Assembly: GCF_001580015.1 (NCBI RefSeq)
Contig: NZ_LSZQ01000013.1
Location: forward strand, 1 to 64,000
Direction of reading: 5' to 3'
DNA from: Cephaloticoccus primus
Lineage (GTDB): Bacteria; Verrucomicrobiota; Verrucomicrobiia; Opitutales; Opitutaceae
DNA: 64,000 nt
The notes under the pieces are model-generated. The model saw only the letters and a list, made by a program, of their open reading frames with translations. It did not search any database and had not been told where the DNA came from. The position numbers and the translations under genes are program-made. This document shows, piece after piece, positions 52,456 to 61,924 of the stretch (its first letter is position 1; every line of letters begins with the position of its first letter).

Positions 52456-53379
52456 ATGGAACTGCGGCACTTGCGTTACTTCGTGGCGGTGGCAGAGGCA
52501 CTGAACTTCAGGCGGGCGGCGGAGCGGCTCCACGTGGCTCAGCCCGCATTGAGCAAGCAGATCCAGCAAATGGAAGACCGCCTCGGGGTGAAGCTGCTGC
52601 ACCGCAATACGGGCGGTGTGCGGCTCACCGACGCGGGCGCGGTGATGCTCGACGAGGCGCGCGATATTCTGGAGCGCGTGGAAATGGCCGAGGCCGCGGT
52701 GCAGGACGCAGCGAGCGGCAGCGCAGGGCGGCTCAACGTCGGCAACCTCGGCGCGATCACCGCGTGCTTCCTGCCGCAGGCCCTGTCGCTCTTTCGGAAG
52801 CGCTATCCACAGGTCGAGGTTAATCTGATCGAGACAGGAGTGTACGACCAGCTCGAGAACCTGCAGTCCGGAAAGGTCCACCTGGGCTTCATGGCGGAGA
52901 GGCGCCTCGCACTCCCCCCTGCTCTGGAGGCAGTGGAGGTGTTGAGCACGCGACCCGGTGTTGTGATGCATGGCGAGCATGCACTCGCGAGCCACCCCTC
53001 CATTTCGCTGGACGACCTGGCGATGGAGTCGCTCTTGACTGTCGGCGAGCCCGGGAGGCAGGCGAGGCACCAGCAATACCTTCACGAAATCTTCGCGTCG
53101 CGCGGCATCCGTCATCGACCCTTGCGGCGGGTAGGCAGCTTTGAGTCGCTCATGGCGATGATCGAGAGCGGCCTCGGCGTCTCGATCCTGCTGCCACTCG
53201 CGCGCGGCACCGACAACGTCGTCTACCGCCCGATCAAAGAAGAGGGCGAAGACCTGACCGCACACGTATTTGCCGTGTGGCGCCGAGGCATCGAATCCCA
53301 AATCCTGCAAAACTTCCTGAGCACCCTGCGCAGCACCTGCAAAGGCTACGGACGCTCAGGGGAGGCCCTCGCCAAATAA
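52456..53379 (+). CDS. LysR-family transcriptional regulator
   Basis: A 307-residue regulator starting MELRHLRYFVAVAEALNFRR, with the winged helix AAERLHVAQPALSKQIQQMEDRLGVKLLHR and a type-2 periplasmic-binding-like effector domain (GRLNVGNLGAITACFLPQAL, GLGVSILLPLARG). The target is unknown; the divergent MarR-efflux operon is the nearest candidate. An earlier in-frame start at 52393 gives an N-terminus unlike LysR proteins. It is convergent with sucD. Confidence 0.93.
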   Translation: MELRHLRYFVAVAEALNFRRAAERLHVAQPALSKQIQQMEDRLGVKLLHRNTGGVRLTDAGAVMLDEARDILERVEMAEAAVQDAASGSAGRLNVGNLGAITACFLPQALSLFRKRYPQVEVNLIETGVYDQLENLQSGKVHLGFMAERRLALPPALEAVEVLSTRPGVVMHGEHALASHPSISLDDLAMESLLTVGEPGRQARHQQYLHEIFASRGIRHRPLRRVGSFESLMAMIESGLGVSILLPLARGTDNVVYRPIKEEGEDLTAHVFAVWRRGIESQILQNFLSTLRSTCKGYGRSGEALAK

Positions 53380-53433
53380 GAATCGGTCGGAGACCGTGCC
53401 AATGAGCAGCGCGTGATCCGCGGGAAGCCCCCC

Positions 53434-54357
53434 TCAGCTCAGGGTGATTCCCCGGGCGGTGGCGGCGCGGATGAGGGCGTCGGCCATGTCGCTGGGGGTT
53501 TCGGCGACTTCGATCCCGCATTCCTTGAAGACGGCGATTTTAGCCGCGGCGGTGTCTTCGGCTCCGCCAACGATGGCGCCTGCGTGGCCCATCCGGCGTC
53601 CGGCGGGCGCGGTGGCTCCGGCGATGAGGCCGGCGACGGGTTTCCGGCAGTGGGCTTTGATCCAGCGGGCGGCTTCGACTTCGGCGCTGCCGCCGATTTC
53701 GCCGATCATGATGATGGCGTGGGTGTCCGGATCGTCGTTAAACAGTTTGATGACGTCGAGGTGCGAGGTGCCGTTGACGGGGTCGCCGCCGATGCCGACG
53801 CAGGTCGACTGGCCGATGCCGCGAGTGGTGAATTGGTAGACGGCTTCGTAGGTGAGGGTGCCGGAGCGCGAGACGATGCCGACGTGGCCTTTGCGGTGGA
53901 TGTAGCCGGGGGCGATCCCGATCCGGCAGCCGCCGCGCGAGCCGTCTCCTGTGCCGGGCGTGACGAGTCCGGGGCAGTTTGGGCCGATGAGGCGGGTCTT
54001 GCGGCCTTGCATGGCGCGTTTCACGCGGACCATGTCTTTAACGGGAATGCCCTCGGTGATGGCGACGGCGAGGTCGAGCTCGGCGGCGGTGCATTCGAGG
54101 ATGGCGTCGGCCGCAAAGGGCGGTGGGACAAAGATCGCTGAAACGGTCGCGCCGGTCGCGGCGGCGGCTTCGGCGACAGAGTTGAAGATGGGGACGCGGT
54201 GGCCGGCGTGCTCGAAGACCTGGCCGCCTTTGCCGGGGGTGACTCCGGCGACGACCTGGGAGCCGTAGTCGAGCGAGAGTTGGGCGTGCTTGGCACCGAA
54301 GGCGCCGGTGATGCCCTGGACGAGGATTTTGGTTTCGGGAGTGACGAGAATGGCCAT
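53434..54357 (-). CDS. sucD: Succinyl-CoA synthetase alpha subunit
   Basis: A 307-residue subunit that binds CoA and carries the phosphohistidine. The N-terminus [21 protein letters not shown] is the CoA-binding Rossmann fold; [32 protein letters not shown] and [13 protein letters not shown] are family signatures. The active-site His lies in [12 protein letters not shown]. With SucC it makes succinate and ATP or GTP from succinyl-CoA in the TCA cycle. It follows sucC on the same strand after an unusually long 199-base gap. Confidence 0.96.
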   Translation of the reverse strand: MAILVTPETKILVQGITGAFGAKHAQLSLDYGSQVVAGVTPGKGGQVFEHAGHRVPIFNSVAEAAAATGATVSAIFVPPPFAADAILECTAAELDLAVAITEGIPVKDMVRVKRAMQGRKTRLIGPNCPGLVTPGTGDGSRGGCRIGIAPGYIHRKGHVGIVSRSGTLTYEAVYQFTTRGIGQSTCVGIGGDPVNGTSHLDVIKLFNDDPDTHAIIMIGEIGGSAEVEAARWIKAHCRKPVAGLIAGATAPAGRRMGHAGAIVGGAEDTAAAKIAVFKECGIEVAETPSDMADALIRAATARGITLS

Positions 54358-54556
54358 GAGGAAAAATGGAGAGTGAGTGACGAGGGAGGGCGGGTTGGTT
54401 TGTGGGCGGTAGCCGCGGCGAGGCGGCGGAGGCGGCGACGGGTTTGGGCGAGGCTGGCGCGGTGTGCGGAGAGGGGCGGGAGGTCGGCGTGCGTGGTGTG
54501 TGTTGATGTCGCGTCAGCTCGCGCGCGGGCCCGATTTTGCGCGGCGCGGTGGCGCG
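54358..54556. other. Long sucC-sucD spacer
   Basis: sucC and sucD normally overlap or abut; here 199 G-rich bases separate them. There is a short G-rich stretch near 54471-54483 that resembles part of the G-rich repeat. No gene or clear promoter is visible. Confidence 0.45.
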
Positions 54557-55738
54557 CTAGGCGACGAGCTTGACGATTTTCTGTGCGGCGTCGGCCATGC
54601 TGTCGCCGGGGGTGAGGGAGAGGCCGGAGGCGGCGAGGGTGGCTTTGCCTTGGGCGGCGTTGTTGCCCTCCAGCCGGACGACGAGCGGGAGCGTGAGCCC
54701 GACTTCGCGGACGGCTTCGACGATCCCTTCGGCGATGACGTTGCAGTCCATGATGCCGCCGAAGATGTTGACCAGGATGCCGCGCACATTGGCGTCACCG
54801 AGGATGATTTTGAAGGCGGCGACGACTTTGTCCTTCGAGGCGCCGCCGCCGACATCGAGGAAGTTGGCGGGGTTGCCGCCGTAGTGTTTGATGATGTCCA
54901 TTGTGCTCATGGCGAGGCCGGCGCCGTTGACGAGGCAGGCGATGTTTCCGTCGAGCGCGATGTAGGCGAGGTCGTACCTGGAGGCTTCGATCTCCTTGGG
55001 GTCTTCTTCGTTGAGGTCGCGCAGGGCGACGAGTTCGGGGTGGCGGTACAGGGCGTTGTCGTCGAAGGAGACCTTGGCATCGAGGGCGAGGACTTCGCCG
55101 GTGGGCGTGGTGATCAAGGGGTTGATCTCGACCATCGAGGCGTCGGTTTCCCAGAAGCAGGTGTAGAGGTTTTTAAGGAGCTTGGCGGCGTTCTTGGCTT
55201 CGCTGCCGCTGAGGCCGAGCGCGGCGATGAGTTCGCGGACCTGGAAATCGGCGAGGCCGTAGGCGGGGTCGACGAAGACTTTGGTGATTTTTTCCGGTGT
55301 CTCGTGGGCGATTTTTTCGATCTCCACGCCTCCCTCGGTCGAGGCGACGATGACGGGGCGCGAGCTGGCGCGATCGAGCAGGACGGCGAGGTAGTACTCT
55401 TTTTTAATGTCGCTGGCGGCGGTGAAGTAGATCGTCTGCACCTTGCGGCCAGCGGGGCCGGTCTGGAGCGTGACGAGGGTATTGCCGAGCATCCGGGCGG
55501 CGAGCTCGGCGGCCTCGGTCCTGGTCTTGCAAAATTTGACGCCGCCCTGGAAGCCGTCGGTAAAAGTGCCTTTGCCGCGCCCGCCCGCGTGGATTTGCGA
55601 TTTCACCATGACAGGGCCTTCGGGGAGCTGCGCCAGCGCGGCGGGGAACTCCGCTTCGGACGTTGCGGGTACGCCCGCAGGGACTGGGACGCCAAATTGG
55701 GCGAAGAGGGCTTTGGCCTGATACTCGTGGATATTCAT
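54557..55738 (-). CDS. sucC: Succinyl-CoA synthetase beta subunit
   Basis: A 393-residue ATP-grasp subunit. The start at 55738 gives the conserved [35 protein letters not shown] is the nucleotide-binding loop, and [22 protein letters not shown] and the C-terminal [11 protein letters not shown]-like [12 protein letters not shown] complete the family pattern, with a power-helix [17 protein letters not shown]. It forms the alpha-beta heterodimer with SucD. An upstream frame to 55810 is not conserved. Confidence 0.96.
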   Translation of the reverse strand: MNIHEYQAKALFAQFGVPVPAGVPATSEAEFPAALAQLPEGPVMVKSQIHAGGRGKGTFTDGFQGGVKFCKTRTEAAELAARMLGNTLVTLQTGPAGRKVQTIYFTAASDIKKEYYLAVLLDRASSRPVIVASTEGGVEIEKIAHETPEKITKVFVDPAYGLADFQVRELIAALGLSGSEAKNAAKLLKNLYTCFWETDASMVEINPLITTPTGEVLALDAKVSFDDNALYRHPELVALRDLNEEDPKEIEASRYDLAYIALDGNIACLVNGAGLAMSTMDIIKHYGGNPANFLDVGGGASKDKVVAAFKIILGDANVRGILVNIFGGIMDCNVIAEGIVEAVREVGLTLPLVVRLEGNNAAQGKATLAASGLSLTPGDSMADAAQKIVKLVA

Positions 55739-55922
55739 GTGCGGTGAGTGGGGAAGGCCGGGGAGGCTGGGTGACCTGGCCGCGCAAAGCAGCCAAATTC
55801 TCACGGGCAAATTTCTGCGCCGTGCCCGAGCGGCCCTGCGCCTCGCATGCGGGCGAAGTGTTCTTCTCTACTGTGCGTGAACTGACGAGCTGCCAACTGG
55901 CGGCTCGTTGGCGGCTTGCGGT
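55739..55922. other. Intergenic boundary with hairpin repeat
   Basis: Non-coding. It includes the sucC promoter region and, at 55887-55917, a hairpin of the TCGTTG family: GAGCTGCCAAC pairs (one mismatch) with GTTGGCGGCTT. The preceding word CTGACGAGC and GGCTCG afterwards match array A at 22556-22580. It sits where the transposase similarity stops. Confidence 0.5.
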
Positions 55923-56090
55923 TACAGACCGCTTCACTGGTGGCGAGCGCCACTTACAGCCATTGCTCACCACAAACAAAATCGCATTGAGCAATTGCAG
56001 GTTGGAGATCCGGACATTGCCACGCTGATCCGACAACAGGCGCCCAATTCGGGAAAGTTGCTCCCCGCCCAGCATAATCCACAACCACAA
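55923..56090 (-). pseudogene. IS5-family transposase N-terminal remnant
   Basis: About 56 codons match the start of IS5-type transposases: LGGEQLSRIGRLLSDQRGN followed by LQLLNAILFVVSNGCKWRS, corresponding to the conserved DUF4096 segment ending in NGCKWRxLP. After that the similarity ends and no DDE catalytic region follows. The frame runs on into sucC antisense. Terminal inverted repeats were not found. It marks a past insertion beside the accessory patch. Confidence 0.7.
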
Positions 56091-56201
56091 CTGTCCACTT
56101 CTACTCAGGTGTTAACACGACTTGGTGAGGAGAGGCCGGTAGTTCAACCCCTGAGGGAGCCTTCAACGCGGCAGGGGAAGAATCCTCGTTGGACCTCGCT
56201 C
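56091..56201. other. Non-coding segment between IS remnant and STAS-like gene
   Basis: No gene or clear signal. Composition is AT-richer than sucC. It could contain the degraded end of the insertion sequence. Confidence 0.3.
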
Positions 56202-56660
56202 TTAATCTGGTGAAATCGGGTAGGCTGCACACCAGTCCAGTGCTCGTATCTTGAGGGCGGCGATATCCAGCTTTTCATACTTTTTTTGGAGATGGGGGAG
56301 CAGCCAGTCCAAAGCGTCTTCCACCTGCTCAAATGCCCGGGTTGGCACTCCGCGCTGCATACCGCCCTTTATCCTGTTTTTTTTGAGCACTACTTCTGGT
56401 GGCGCTGCGGCAGCCAGCGCTAGCGTCAAGGATGAGAATCGTTCAGTCTCAGCTTTGAACCAATTTTGGCCTTCGCGCGAACCACCAGGAGGATGGCTGT
56501 TCGCCGCGCTGTCTTGCAGGATGCGCAGCATGACAAAGGGTTCGCCACGGTCGAGCCACGCTGTCCAAGCTGCAGAATAGTCGTGCAAGTCTGTTAGACT
56601 GGGTTTGCCAGCAGAGACAGACAGTACCAACGGCCAACAGGAGAGATCGTGTTGCATCAT
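56202..56660 (-). CDS. STAS/SpoIIAA-like small cytosolic protein
   Basis: A 152-residue protein (ATG at 56660; others in frame at 56657 and 56711). It follows the plan of a family of stand-alone STAS/SEC14-like proteins: CWPLVLSVSAGKPSLTDLHDYSAAWTAWLDRGEPFVMLRI, then a central Trp and basic helix, LALAAAAPPEVVLKKNRIKGG, and a C-terminal GVPTRAFEQVEDALDWLLPHL. Ligand and partner are unknown. It lies alone in a patch with an IS remnant, of lower GC than the core genes, so it may be acquired. I have no more precise function. Confidence 0.55.
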   Translation of the reverse strand: MMQHDLSCWPLVLSVSAGKPSLTDLHDYSAAWTAWLDRGEPFVMLRILQDSAANSHPPGGSREGQNWFKAETERFSSLTLALAAAAPPEVVLKKNRIKGGMQRGVPTRAFEQVEDALDWLLPHLQKKYEKLDIAALKIRALDWCAAYPISPD

Positions 56661-57109
56661 AAGTGAGACTCGTAGAAATGGCATCACCCATGAAAGTCGA
56701 TGGGACTCCATGCATTACTTAAAACTTTTGCATTCCGGATTATTTATTAATTTTTTCGGAGAAAGGTGAGGTCCCAAACCACGCCATCGAAGCCGGGGCA
56801 TTAACGAAAGGAGCGAAAGATCTCCAGGCATAGATCGTTTCCCATGCTGTGACTTTGAATAAAATCTATGATGCTTCGCGGGAAATTGCCGTGCTGCGAT
56901 CGTAGTCACTCGTTATACTATTTATAGCTGCGCGTTTCATATTGGTTTCTACAGCGGCGGCTGCCCATTCTTCGCGCTCACGTTTCCGGTTTGCCAAGGT
57001 GAGATTGCGGGCTGCATCGCGGCGTTTGTTTTCATATTCAGTAAGGGCGACATTCAAGTTGTACAAAGCCCGCTGCAATCTTGACCCAGTCTGGCCCTGC
57101 GTGGGGCAG
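56661..57109. other. Low-GC accessory gap
   Basis: AT-rich for this genome. It holds a 70-residue minus-strand frame listed separately and a plus-strand frame interrupted by one TAG. No RNA gene is recognised. It looks like decayed accessory DNA. Confidence 0.35.
56866..57078 (-). CDS. Possible small helical protein
   Basis: A 70-residue frame, charged and helix-prone (ALTEYENKRRDAARNL, ANRKREREEWAAAAVE), with no homologue I can name. It could be a real small protein or a fragment. It ends 32 bases before soxR's stop region and on the same strand. Confidence 0.3.
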   Translation of the reverse strand: MQRALYNLNVALTEYENKRRDAARNLTLANRKREREEWAAAAVETNMKRAAINSITSDYDRSTAISREAS

Positions 57110-57571
57110 CTACGGTCGTTCGAGGATGCGCGGGCCGGGGCCTTCTTCGCCCAGCTTGTCCTGCGGGTTGTGCAGGGGACATGCGTCCAGAGACAGGCAG
57201 CCGCAGCCGATGCAGTGGTCGAGCTCGTCGCGCAGGCGGGTCAAGCGGGTGATGCGTTCGTCGAGACTCGCGCGCCAATGAGAGGACAGTCCGCGCCATT
57301 GTGCGGCGGTGAGTTTGCTGCCCGGCGGGAAGCGGCCCAGCACTTCGTGGATTTCCTCCAGCGAAATTCCTGCGCGTTGCGCGACTTTGATGACGGCAAT
57401 GTAGCGGAGCACCACAGAGTCGAACCGGCGTTGGTTACCCGGGCTACGGTCGCTCGCGATCAACCCCTTGGACTCGTAAAAATGAACTGTGGAGACGGGA
57501 ACGCCCGCCCGGTGGGCCACCTCGCCCACGGTCATTTGGCGACTGAAGTCGATTGGGTTTTTTTTGTGCAT
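57110..57571 (-). CDS. soxR: Redox-sensing regulator SoxR (MerR family)
   Basis: A 153-residue MerR-type activator. The helix-turn-helix and wing are MTVGEVAHRAGVPVSTVHFYESKGLI then RSPGNQRRFDSVVLRYIAVIKVAQRAGISLEEI. The 2Fe-2S cluster ligands are Cys120, 123, 125 and 131 in CIGCGCLSLDACPL, matching the spacing of E. coli SoxR. Oxidation of the cluster by redox-cycling compounds switches it to activate target promoters. It is divergent from an efflux cassette and a SoxR box lies between, so it should control that cassette and perhaps itself. Confidence 0.96.
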   Translation of the reverse strand: MHKKNPIDFSRQMTVGEVAHRAGVPVSTVHFYESKGLIASDRSPGNQRRFDSVVLRYIAVIKVAQRAGISLEEIHEVLGRFPPGSKLTAAQWRGLSSHWRASLDERITRLTRLRDELDHCIGCGCLSLDACPLHNPQDKLGEEGPGPRILERP

Positions 57572-57579
57572 GATCGCGC

Positions 57580-57610
57580 TTGACCTTAAGTTAGGTTGAG
57601 GTTTCTAAAG
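57580..57610 (+). promoter_or_regulatory. SoxR-controlled promoter with SoxR box
   Basis: TTGACC at 57580-57585 is the -35; TCTAAA (57604-57609) is the -10, 18-19 bases away, the long spacing typical of MerR-family promoters. Between them, 57583-57601, ACCTTAAGTTAGGTTGAGG closely matches the E. coli soxS box (ACCTCAAGTTAACTTGAGG). It drives the efflux genes on the plus strand. Confidence 0.85.
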
Positions 57611-57628
57611 CACACCAAGACCGCTTTT

Positions 57629-57653
57629 GCCAGCCTTCGGGCTGGCTTTTTTT
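57629..57653 (+). terminator. Terminator-like hairpin in the efflux leader
   Basis: GCCAGCC-TTCG-GGCTGGC followed by seven T lies between the SoxR promoter and the adaptor start codon, about a dozen bases after the expected transcription start. It has the form of an intrinsic terminator reading in the direction of the efflux genes. Confidence 0.85.
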
Positions 57654-57722
57654 AATCAATCGAGGCGCGGCTCACACCGCCGCCACGGAATCCCAACAAC
57701 AACAGACGAGGAGCACCCAAAC

Positions 57723-58838
57723 ATGCGTACTAAAGTAAAATGGCTGGCGGGGCTGGCAACACTGGCCGCAGTGGCCGGCATCATATGGCTTGCGGGAAGC
57801 AAGCCCGCCGTGGCGGCTGATGGTGGCGGCGGCTGGCCGGTTACCCAAGTGGCCTTGACGGCGGTGGAGCGACTGAATGCGCCGCGTGCCTTTCACGGTG
57901 TGGGTGAGTTCGAAGCCGTGCGGCAGGTGGTGCTGGCTTCGGAGACCGCCGGGCGTATCACTCACATTGCGTTTACCTCGGGGCAGGCGGTCAAAAAGGG
58001 CGAGTTGCTGGTGCAGCTGAACGATGCGCCCGAGCAGGCCGACCGCCTGCGACTGCAAGCGCAGTGGCGCAATGCCGAGAAAGTGCTGGCGCGCACCCAC
58101 CAGTTGCTGTCCGAGCAGGTGGCGACTCAGGAGCAGTTGGACAACGCGCAGGCCGACCACGATATGGCGCTGGGTGACTTGCGCCGGATTGAGGCGGTGA
58201 TCGCGCAAAAGGCGATCCGCGCGCCGTTTCCCGGTGTGGTGGGCGTGCGCCGCGTGCACGAGGGGCAGTATCTGAATGCGGGGGAGGGCATCGCCAACCT
58301 GGTCGATGCTACGGCGTTGCACGTAAACTTTGCGCTCGATGAGCAGGCCGTGCCGCTACTCTCGCCCGGCCTGCCGGTGGAGGTCGAGATCAGCGCCTGG
58401 CCGGAGCGGGTGTTTGTCGCCGAAGTTACCGCGATTGACCCGCTGGTCAGCGATTCGCGCACGGTGTGGGTGCAAGCGCGCGTGCCCAACGATGAGGGCG
58501 CATTACAAGCGGGCATGTTTGCCAAGGTGCGGGTCAAGCGTGCGCAAGCCACCCCGGTGCTCGCGGTGCCGGAGACTGCCGTGACTTACACGGCCTACGG
58601 GCAAAGCGTGTTTGTGGCGGCGCCCGACGAGACGCAGACGCTGCGCGTGCGGCGGGTGGCAGTCAAAACGGGCGAGCGCTGGGACGGAAAGGTCGAGATC
58701 GCCTCGGGGCTGCAAGCGGGCGATCAAGTCGTCGTCTCTGGCCAAATCAAACTGAGCGACGGCATGCAGGTAGTCCCTGTCGCACAAAATGCGCTGAATG
58801 AGTCGGCCACCGCGAACAGCGAGGAGAGTGCACGATGA
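57723..58838 (+). CDS. RND efflux periplasmic adaptor (MexH-like)
   Basis: A 371-residue membrane-fusion protein. A single N-terminal membrane anchor or uncleaved signal (VKWLAGLATLAAVAGIIWLAG) is followed by the lipoyl half-motif GVGEFEAVRQVVLASETAGRI, a short coiled coil (LRLQAQWRNAEKVLARTHQLL, QEQLDNAQADHD) and IRAPFPGVVGVRRVHEGQYL. The beta barrel and membrane-proximal parts follow. GAGGAG precedes the ATG by nine bases. It overlaps the pump gene by four bases. Homology style and SoxR control point to the MexGHI-OpmD system of Pseudomonas; MexG is absent. Confidence 0.92.
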   Translation: MRTKVKWLAGLATLAAVAGIIWLAGSKPAVAADGGGGWPVTQVALTAVERLNAPRAFHGVGEFEAVRQVVLASETAGRITHIAFTSGQAVKKGELLVQLNDAPEQADRLRLQAQWRNAEKVLARTHQLLSEQVATQEQLDNAQADHDMALGDLRRIEAVIAQKAIRAPFPGVVGVRRVHEGQYLNAGEGIANLVDATALHVNFALDEQAVPLLSPGLPVEVEISAWPERVFVAEVTAIDPLVSDSRTVWVQARVPNDEGALQAGMFAKVRVKRAQATPVLAVPETAVTYTAYGQSVFVAAPDETQTLRVRRVAVKTGERWDGKVEIASGLQAGDQVVVSGQIKLSDGMQVVPVAQNALNESATANSEESAR

Positions 58839-61800
58839 ATTTCACCGATATTTTTGTGCGCCGGCCCGTGCTGGCGCTGGTGGTTAGTTGCCTGTTGGTG
58901 CTGTTGGGGGTATTCGCGTTGTCCAAGCTGCCGATCCGGCAGTACCCGACGCTGGAAACCTCCACGATCACCATCCACACCGAGTTCCCCGGCGCGTCGG
59001 CGGAGCTGATGCAGGGCTTCGTCACCCAGCCGATTGCGCAGTCCGTCTCGTCGGTCGAGGGCATCGATTACCTCTCCTCGTCCTCGCAGCAGGGCAGCAG
59101 CACGGTGACGCTGCGCATGGAGCTCAACCGCGACTCCACCAAGGCGCTGACCGAGGCGATGGCCAAGGTCAACCAGGTGCGCTACCGCTTGCCCGCGCAG
59201 GCCTACGATCCGGTGATCGAACTGTCGGCAGGCGACTCGACAGCGGTCGCCTACGTCGGGTTCAGCAAGGGCGGCCTGTCCATCCCCGAGCTCACCGACT
59301 ACCTGTCGCGCGAGGTGGAGCCGCTGTTTTCCAGCATCGAGGGCGTGGCCAAAGTACAAGTGGACGGCGGGCAGAGGCTGGCCATGCGCCTGTGGCTGGA
59401 TGCCGACAAGCTCGCTGGCCGCGGGCTGACTGCTGCCGATGTGGCCGCCGCCGTGCGCCGCAACAACTACCAGGCCGCGCCCGGGCAGATTCGCGGGCAG
59501 TACGTGCTGGCCGATGTGCAGGTAAACTCCGACCTGACCAGCGTGGAGGAGTTTGCCGACATGGTCATCCGCAACGATGGCAACGGTCTCGTGCGGCTGC
59601 GCGACGTGGGCACGGTGGAGCTCGGCGCCGCCTCCACCCAGACCAGCGGTACGATGGACGCGGAGCCGGCCGTCTATCTTTCGATTTTCCCCACGCCTCG
59701 GGGCAACCCGCTGGTCATCGTGGACGGCATCCGCCAGCGCATGCCCGACGTCCAGAAAACCCTGCCGCCCGGCGTAAAAATGGACATGGTCTACGAGCGC
59801 GCCCGCTTCATCCAGGCGTCCATCGACGAAGTGATGAAGACGCTGCTGGAGGCCGTCATCATCGTGGTGCTGGTGATCTATCTGTGCCTTGGCTCGCTGC
59901 GCACGGTCATCATCCCGGTGGTGACCATCCCGCTGTCGATGCTGGGCGCGGCGGCATTGATGCTGGCCTTTGGCTTTAGCATAAACTTGCTGACGCTGCT
60001 CGCCATGGTGCTGGCGATTGGTCTGGTGGTCGATGACGCCATCGTGGTGGTGGAAAACGTCCACCGCCATATCGAAGAAGGTAAAACACCGGTGGCCGCA
60101 GCACTGGTGGGGGCGCGCGAAATCGCCGGGCCGGTGATCGCGATGACGCTGACGCTGGCCGCCGTGTATGCGCCTATCGGTGTGATGGGCGGGCTGACCG
60201 GCGCGCTGTTCCGCGAGTTTGCGCTGACGCTGGCCGGGGCGGTGATCGTGTCCGGTGTGGTGGCGCTGACGCTCTCGCCAGTGATGAGCTCGCTGCTGCT
60301 GCGCACCCGCCAAAAAGAGGGCCGGATGGAAAAAATCGCCGAGCACGTGTTCGGCGGTTTGGCCGAGCGCTATGGCCGCGTGCTGGAGAGCTCGCTGCGC
60401 CATCGTTGGATATCGGGCGTCTTCGCGCTGCTGGTCTGCGCAGCGTTGCCGGCGCTCTTTTTGATGCCCAAGCGCGAGCTGGCCCCTGCCGAAGATCAGG
60501 CCGAAGTGCTGGTCGCCATCAAGGCGCCGCAGCACGTGAGCCTGGACTACGCCGAGCGCTTCAACAACAAGCTGGAGCAGATCATGCAGCGCATCCCCGA
60601 GGGCGTCGGCACCTGGATCATCAACGGTACCAATGGCCCGGCGAGCAGCTTTGGCGGTCTGGATTTGTCCGACTGGGATAAGCGCAGCCGCGCCGAGCCT
60701 GCCATCGTCGCCGACCTGCAGCAGCAAGCCGCCGAAGTCGAGGGCATCAGCGTCTTCGCCTTTCAGGTCGCGCCTCTGCCCGGTGGCAGCGGCGGTCTGC
60801 CCGTGCAATTGGTGCTGCGCAGCGCGCAGGATTATCCGGTGCTGTTTGAGGCGATGGAGGGCCTGAAGCAACGCGCCCGCGAGAGCGGCCTGTTCGTGGT
60901 GGTGGACAGCGACCTGGAGTACGACAACCCGATCGTCCAGGTGAACATCGACCGCGCCAAAGCCGCCAGCCTGGGCATTGCGCTGCAAGACATCGCCGCC
61001 TCGCTGGATATTCTGGTGGGCGAAAACTACACCAACCGCTTCGGCCTGTTTGGCCGCTCCTACGACGTGATTACCCAAAGCGTGCGCGACCAGCGGCTGA
61101 CCCCGGAGGAGCTCGCCCGGCAGTTCGTGCGCACGAGCGACGGCACGCTGGTGCCGCTGTCCACCGTAGTGACGCTGGACATGCAGGTCGCGCCCAACCA
61201 CCTCACCCAGTTTGACCAGCAAAACTCGGCCACACTACAGGCCATCCCCGCGCCCGGTGTATCGCTGGGGCAAGCGGTGGCCTTTCTGGAGAGCGCCGTC
61301 GCCGACCTGCCGCCGGGCTTCACCCACGACTGGCAGTCTGAGTCGCGCCAGTATGTGCAGGAAGGCAACGCGCTGCTGTTTGCCTTCCTCGCGGCGCTGG
61401 TGGTGATCTATCTGGTGCTGGCCGCGCAGTACGAGAGCTTGATAGACCCGCTCATCATCCTGATCACCGTGCCGCTATCCATCTGCGGTGCATTGCTGCC
61501 ACTGGCGCTCGGCTGGGCGACACTGAACATCTACACCCAGATCGGCCTCGTGACGCTGATCGGCCTGATCAGCAAGCACGGCATCCTGATGGTGGAGTTT
61601 GCCAACAGCCTGCAACTCAAGGAAGGGCTCGACTACAAGGCGGCGATGATCCGGGCGGCCCGCATCCGGCTGCGGCCTGTGCTGATGACCACTGGTGCGA
61701 TGGCCTTTGGCGTCTTCCCGCTGCTCTTCGCCAGCGGCGCGGGCGCCAACAGCCGCTTCGGCCTGGGCGTGGTGATCGTCTGCGGCATGCTGGTGGGGAC

Positions 61801-61924
61801 GCTGTTTACCCTGTTTGTGTTGCCCACCGTCTACACCTGGCTGGCGCGCGACCACCGCATCGTAAGCCTGCGCAATCAGCAACTGGCCGATATCGCACAG
61901 GCCGAGAAAGGAGCACTCGCATGA
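58835..61924 (+). CDS. RND efflux pump (MexI-like, HAE-1 family)
   Basis: A 1029-residue pump of full length. It opens MNFTDIFVRRPVLALVVSCL, has [54 protein letters not shown] with the TM4 Asp pair, and GLISKHGILMVEFANSL with the TM10 Lys replaced by KHG-type residues as in MexI-like pumps. It resembles proteobacterial MexI more than the MarR-linked pump at 47.2-50.4 kb. GAGGAG lies eight bases before the ATG. Expected to export redox-active small molecules such as phenazine-like compounds, inferred from SoxR control. Confidence 0.94.
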   Translation: MNFTDIFVRRPVLALVVSCLLVLLGVFALSKLPIRQYPTLETSTITIHTEFPGASAELMQGFVTQPIAQSVSSVEGIDYLSSSSQQGSSTVTLRMELNRDSTKALTEAMAKVNQVRYRLPAQAYDPVIELSAGDSTAVAYVGFSKGGLSIPELTDYLSREVEPLFSSIEGVAKVQVDGGQRLAMRLWLDADKLAGRGLTAADVAAAVRRNNYQAAPGQIRGQYVLADVQVNSDLTSVEEFADMVIRNDGNGLVRLRDVGTVELGAASTQTSGTMDAEPAVYLSIFPTPRGNPLVIVDGIRQRMPDVQKTLPPGVKMDMVYERARFIQASIDEVMKTLLEAVIIVVLVIYLCLGSLRTVIIPVVTIPLSMLGAAALMLAFGFSINLLTLLAMVLAIGLVVDDAIVVVENVHRHIEEGKTPVAAALVGAREIAGPVIAMTLTLAAVYAPIGVMGGLTGALFREFALTLAGAVIVSGVVALTLSPVMSSLLLRTRQKEGRMEKIAEHVFGGLAERYGRVLESSLRHRWISGVFALLVCAALPALFLMPKRELAPAEDQAEVLVAIKAPQHVSLDYAERFNNKLEQIMQRIPEGVGTWIINGTNGPASSFGGLDLSDWDKRSRAEPAIVADLQQQAAEVEGISVFAFQVAPLPGGSGGLPVQLVLRSAQDYPVLFEAMEGLKQRARESGLFVVVDSDLEYDNPIVQVNIDRAKAASLGIALQDIAASLDILVGENYTNRFGLFGRSYDVITQSVRDQRLTPEELARQFVRTSDGTLVPLSTVVTLDMQVAPNHLTQFDQQNSATLQAIPAPGVSLGQAVAFLESAVADLPPGFTHDWQSESRQYVQEGNALLFAFLAALVVIYLVLAAQYESLIDPLIILITVPLSICGALLPLALGWATLNIYTQIGLVTLIGLISKHGILMVEFANSLQLKEGLDYKAAMIRAARIRLRPVLMTTGAMAFGVFPLLFASGAGANSRFGLGVVIVCGMLVGTLFTLFVLPTVYTWLARDHRIVSLRNQQLADIAQAEKGALA

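Noticed and set aside
55404-56090. A single long minus-strand frame from the IS remnant into sucC
   Set aside because: Only the first 56 codons resemble a transposase; the rest is out of frame with sucC and is chance read-through.
56757-56900. A plus-strand frame with protein-like composition interrupted by one TAG
   Set aside because: Too short to separate from chance; could be a decayed gene or a suppressed stop but nothing else supports it.
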